From assembly GCF_028128765.1 (NCBI RefSeq), contig NZ_LBJG01000024.1, positions 558,001 to 622,000 of the forward strand: a stretch of 64,000 nucleotides of DNA. Direction: 5' to 3'. Source of the stretch: Bradyrhizobium sp. CCBAU 51627 (GTDB taxonomy: Bacteria; Pseudomonadota; Alphaproteobacteria; Rhizobiales; Xanthobacteraceae). The notes below the pieces were generated by a model that was not told where the DNA came from, did not search any database, and worked only from the letters and a program-made list of their open reading frames with translations. Numbering within the stretch: the stretch's first letter is position 1; each line of letters begins with the position of its first letter. A program made the translations under genes and the position numbers. Shown in pieces: positions 61,144 to 64,000 of the stretch.

Positions 61144-62391
61144 ATGAAAGTACGCTTGTCGAAGAGAATTGCTGTCTTCGTGATTCTCGCCTGCACGTCG
61201 CTGACGCTCCTTGGGCGTGCGACAGCGCAACAGGCGCTCCGGCCACAGCTTGCGGGCGGTTTAGTGTCGGACGTGCCGATCGGCATACAGAACCTTCGCT
61301 TTGCAATGCTGGACGCCGAGATCAACGCGCTCACCTTCCGCAGCATGGACGCGCTGTTCACCACGCGCACGGTCGCACGTTCCGGCTCCGTCTGGCAGCT
61401 TCCGCGGGACGATCACGCACTCGATTTCGACTATCAGTACGATGGGAAAACGTTTCAGGCCAATCAGTTTCTTGACCGATCCTACACGAACGCGCTCCTC
61501 ATCCTGAAGAATGGCAAGATCGTCTTTGAAAAATACCTTAACGAGTCGAGCGATCGAACTCGCTTCATGGGCTTTTCCATGACGAAGTCGATTACGTCAA
61601 TGCTCATCGGCTGTGCACTGGCCGAACGCCGAATCAAGTCGCTGGATGAGAGGATCGACATCTATTTACCGGAGTTGAAGGGCGGCGGTTACGAAGGCGT
61701 GACGATCCGGCAGGTCATGCAAATGCGATCGGGAGTCGACTACGAAGAGCGCTACGATTTTCAGAACCCGGGAGTAGCAGCCAGAAATCACATCGATGCG
61801 CTAGTCAAGAACGTGGTACGCTTCGCAGATGTGGCCCGAAGTATTGAGCGAAAGCATCCGCCGGGCGAAGTCTTCCAGTACAAGACTTTGGATACGGCGG
61901 TGCTTGGCCTTCTCTTGGAGCGTGTGAGCGACGGTAGCAATTTGGCCGCCTACATGGCGAAGCACCTCTGGGAGCCTATCGGTGCAGAGTCCGACGGCTT
62001 CTTCATCATGGATGGAGCGCCAGGCGTAGGTCGAGAATTCAGCGGTGCTGGCTTCAACGCTACGCTTCGCGATTTCGCCCGTTTGGGCCTCATGATGCTT
62101 AACAAGGGCGCCGCCAACGGACATCAAATTCTTTCTTCTGAGTGGGTGACGGAGTCGACCCGTCCTACCGATCCAGCGCATTCGGAGCCTCGTGGCTACG
62201 GATACCAGTGGTGGACTATCGGCAACGAAGGCGCCTACACGGCGCTTGGACTGCAAGGGCAATACATCTTTGTTGACCCCGCAACGCATACGGTGGTCGT
62301 CAAGCTGAGCTACTTCCCACCAGGCGAGAAGCGCGCCTCTGATGAGACTGTAGCTTTTCTCAAGGCGGCTTCGGCTTGGCAGCCACATTGA
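61144..62391 (+). CDS. Serine hydrolase of the beta-lactamase (class C/PBP4*) family, exported
   Basis: A 415-residue protein from the ATG at 61144, with a signal peptide (about 1-28, ending ATAQQ). The active-site motif is FSMTKS (SxxK), followed by the YxN-like tyrosine region (FQYKTLDTAVLGL) and the HxG-like motif region (ALGLQGQYIFV). Related to class C beta-lactamases, D-aminopeptidases and esterases such as EstB; likely acts on small periplasmic amides or esters. Directly followed by a PBP-like protein. Confidence 0.92.
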   Translation: MKVRLSKRIAVFVILACTSLTLLGRATAQQALRPQLAGGLVSDVPIGIQNLRFAMLDAEINALTFRSMDALFTTRTVARSGSVWQLPRDDHALDFDYQYDGKTFQANQFLDRSYTNALLILKNGKIVFEKYLNESSDRTRFMGFSMTKSITSMLIGCALAERRIKSLDERIDIYLPELKGGGYEGVTIRQVMQMRSGVDYEERYDFQNPGVAARNHIDALVKNVVRFADVARSIERKHPPGEVFQYKTLDTAVLGLLLERVSDGSNLAAYMAKHLWEPIGAESDGFFIMDGAPGVGREFSGAGFNATLRDFARLGLMMLNKGAANGHQILSSEWVTESTRPTDPAHSEPRGYGYQWWTIGNEGAYTALGLQGQYIFVDPATHTVVVKLSYFPPGEKRASDETVAFLKAASAWQPH

Positions 62392-62493
62392 GCAAGGCTG
62401 TCTCCAAAACCAGGGATGCTGACAGGACATACCTCCGGCCATCGATCGGAGGGCTAGTACGAATTGAAGAGAGCTCTTAAGGAGGTTACCAAA

Positions 62494-63141
62494 ATGAGCC
62501 ACATGGCAAGGACTGCGGCAGTTCTTCTCCTGTCGCAGGTTGCGACGGCGCCCATCCAAGCCGCACAAACGGCAACCCCGAGCGTAAAAATTGGCACGCT
62601 GGCTCCGGAAGGCACCAATCATGATCTGAATGTCAAACGCTGGATCGCTTATCGCAAGGTCGCCAACCCCGAGATCGTGTACTACGATAGTTTCCTCATC
62701 GCGGGCGACGACCTTGCAAATGGCAAGATCAACTACGTCATCGTTACGCCGGCGCACCCCCAGCAGAAGGAAATGGCGAAGCAAGGGGAGAATAAGATCT
62801 TTCTGGAAGAATGCTTCAAAGGTGCCACGTACGAAATGGGTTTGCTGACGCGTGAGACGGTGCAAACTCCAAGGTCCGTGGCCTTCATGCCGGTAACGGC
62901 AAAAGTCTTCGACGGCATGTCGTACGAAGTCAAGATTTCGGTCCGTTCAAATGTGGACGCCGGTAGGAAACTGGTCGCTGGCGAGGTCGATTCCGCGGTA
63001 ACGTTTACATCATTCGCCAGCGAGAACCCTGGAAAGTTCAAAATTCTGAAGCTGATACCTATCCATGACGTCACATGGCAGGTCTATTCCACCAAAAAGC
63101 CGACAACGTCTGATATAGGCTGTGAATTAAGCTTGAAGTAG
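62494..63141 (+). CDS. Exported prephenate dehydratase-like PBP-fold protein
   Basis: A 215-residue protein from MSHMARTAAVLLL, with a strong AAGGAGG ribosome-binding site 8 bp upstream and a signal peptide (about 1-26, ending IQAAQ). After that it begins VKIGTLAPEGTNHDL, a paralogue of the GPAGTNHEF protein at 57964-58593. Probably a periplasmic binding protein or enzyme for an acid related to the transporter's substrate. Confidence 0.75.
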   Translation: MSHMARTAAVLLLSQVATAPIQAAQTATPSVKIGTLAPEGTNHDLNVKRWIAYRKVANPEIVYYDSFLIAGDDLANGKINYVIVTPAHPQQKEMAKQGENKIFLEECFKGATYEMGLLTRETVQTPRSVAFMPVTAKVFDGMSYEVKISVRSNVDAGRKLVAGEVDSAVTFTSFASENPGKFKILKLIPIHDVTWQVYSTKKPTTSDIGCELSLK

Positions 63142-63543
63142 AGCAGGTGTGGATCGGCGGCACCTTCACGTGAACCCGCAGCAGACGAGCGGAGATCAAG
63201 TGCCTCGAGATTGGGAAAGTAATCGGGCGACTGATCATCCGCGCCGGCGGTAACTTTAGCTGGCCCGAACCGAGTCGGTAGTGTGGGCGGCAGGCGTGGC
63301 GCGGAATGCCCCACTACTGTTGGCCGGAAAAGCCGACAGTCCAGTATACCGAGATACAATTGTGGGAGGAGGCCGACCCTAGACTTCGGAGTGAGCAATT
63401 ACCTTGAGCTGAGGGTTCATGCAGCGCTCTGTTTCTCCTTCTGGCGGTACGTGCACATTGTGCTGGCCCACCCGGGCCGACGGAGCGCGAAAAAACGGCC
63501 AAGTGGGGCTCTCGTTCAAGTCGTCACCAGCCAGGTTGCTCCG
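63142..63543. other. Intergenic, nothing recognised
   Basis: No gene supported; open frames here are short. Possibly contains the promoter of the permease gene. Confidence 0.4.
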
Positions 63544-64000
63544 ATGCTGATCCTGATTGCACTGCGCATTGCTGCGGCAATTCCGGTCATCTTTGTCGTT
63601 GCGACGGTCGTCTTTGCGCTGCTTCGCTTCAGCCCCGGTGACCCTGCAACCATCATGGCCGGAGACGCCGCCTCGCCAGAGCGAATTGAGCAGTTGCGAG
63701 CCGCCCTTGGATTAGATCAGCCGATCTATACGCAATACAGCATCTGGCTCGAGGAAATGGCCAAGGGCAATCTCGGCGTCTCGATCCAATCGAAGCAGTC
63801 TGTGTTGACCTTGGTGCTTGACCGACTGGAGCCAACCCTTGTGCTCGCTGTCTGCTCAATTGTCCTTACTGTCGTTATCGCGGTTCCGCTGGGTACAATC
63901 GCTGCTTGGAATCACAATCGTTGGGTCGATCGAGCCGTCATGGCGCTGTCGGTCGCCGGCTTTTCCATGCCGACCTTCGTGACTGGCTATCTGTTGATCT
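63544..64000 (+). CDS. DppB/OppB-type peptide/nickel ABC permease, partial
   Basis: The frame from the ATG at 63544 (MLILIALRIAAAIPVIFV) is open to the window end (152 codons). N-terminal helix, then the DppB-characteristic FSPGDPA, ALGLDQPIYTQY and GNLGVSIQSK segments and two further helices. It starts a second transporter operon (dipeptide or opine type) that continues beyond the window. Confidence 0.93.
   Translation, partial: MLILIALRIAAAIPVIFVVATVVFALLRFSPGDPATIMAGDAASPERIEQLRAALGLDQPIYTQYSIWLEEMAKGNLGVSIQSKQSVLTLVLDRLEPTLVLAVCSIVLTVVIAVPLGTIAAWNHNRWVDRAVMALSVAGFSMPTFVTGYLLI

Noticed and set aside
61801..62865. A 354-codon minus-strand frame opposite the serine hydrolase
   Set aside because: Antisense to an SxxK hydrolase with an export signal; no domain recognised.
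1..64000. CRISPR array
   Set aside because: No regularly spaced short repeats were seen; the repeats found are two-copy and unspaced.

Overview
This is a 64 kb, GC-rich (roughly 60 %) piece of alphaproteobacterial accessory DNA. A Bradyrhizobium-like (Nitrobacteraceae) host is suggested by a Ku gene with several LigD-type ligase copies and small companion genes, the trbI-DUF2274 pair, an IS66 element, many gene remnants, and a LuxI/LuxR pair. The assignment is an inference from gene content; no rRNA or tRNA was recognised.

Layout. 1-1.3 kb: the 3' end of a conjugation (trb) operon, trbI plus DUF2274. 1.4-3.4 kb: a TauD/TfdA dioxygenase and a PaiB-like regulator. 4.0-6.5 kb: an IS66 element. 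6.6-13.4 kb: a decayed zone of small membrane or secreted proteins and remnants of a serine recombinase, a cadherin-like adhesin, a DNA ligase and an SRAP protein. 13.5-37.6 kb: a dense defence-type island. 37.6-46.7 kb: an SRAP, Ku and DNA-ligase (NHEJ) cluster in which both larger ligase copies are broken. 46.3-48.3 kb: 67-bp repeats, an ardC fragment fused to a second, truncated trbI, and a second DUF2274. 48.3-52.8 kb: LysR, LuxI, LuxR, a VOC protein and a flavin monooxygenase. 53.9-64 kb: a chemoreceptor, an XRE-cupin regulator, a polar amino-acid ABC transporter operon carrying a prephenate-dehydratase-like protein, a serine hydrolase, a second such periplasmic protein, and the start of a DppB-type permease.

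The defence island holds, in order: a two-TM protein; a HEPN-type protein (RxxxxH motif); a DUF4238 protein; a compact seven-gene minus-strand operon (22500 down to 16666); ietS/ietA (subtilase plus AAA ATPase) with an upstream XRE/ImmA pair; a complete BilABCD ubiquitin-like conjugation system; a PD-(D/E)xK-NACHT STAND protein; a PrtN-like activator; and a caspase-like peptidase with a transmembrane helix and HEAT-like repeats, preceded by a small holin-like membrane protein.

The best candidate for an undescribed system is the seven-gene operon. It encodes a nucleotidyltransferase-like protein, an HTH-ImmA regulator/protease, a zinc-cluster protein, a radical SAM enzyme, a DPPW methyltransferase-like protein, an ASCH protein and a P-loop nucleotide kinase. 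Most junctions are 4-bp overlaps. A near-perfect 20-bp palindrome covers the predicted -10 box immediately before the first ATG, so the transcript looks leaderless and self-regulated. The parts list reads like a nucleotide or nucleic-acid modification pathway under damage- or phage-responsive control, but that is inference. A second candidate is the membrane-protein/caspase pair at 34.4-37.6 kb.
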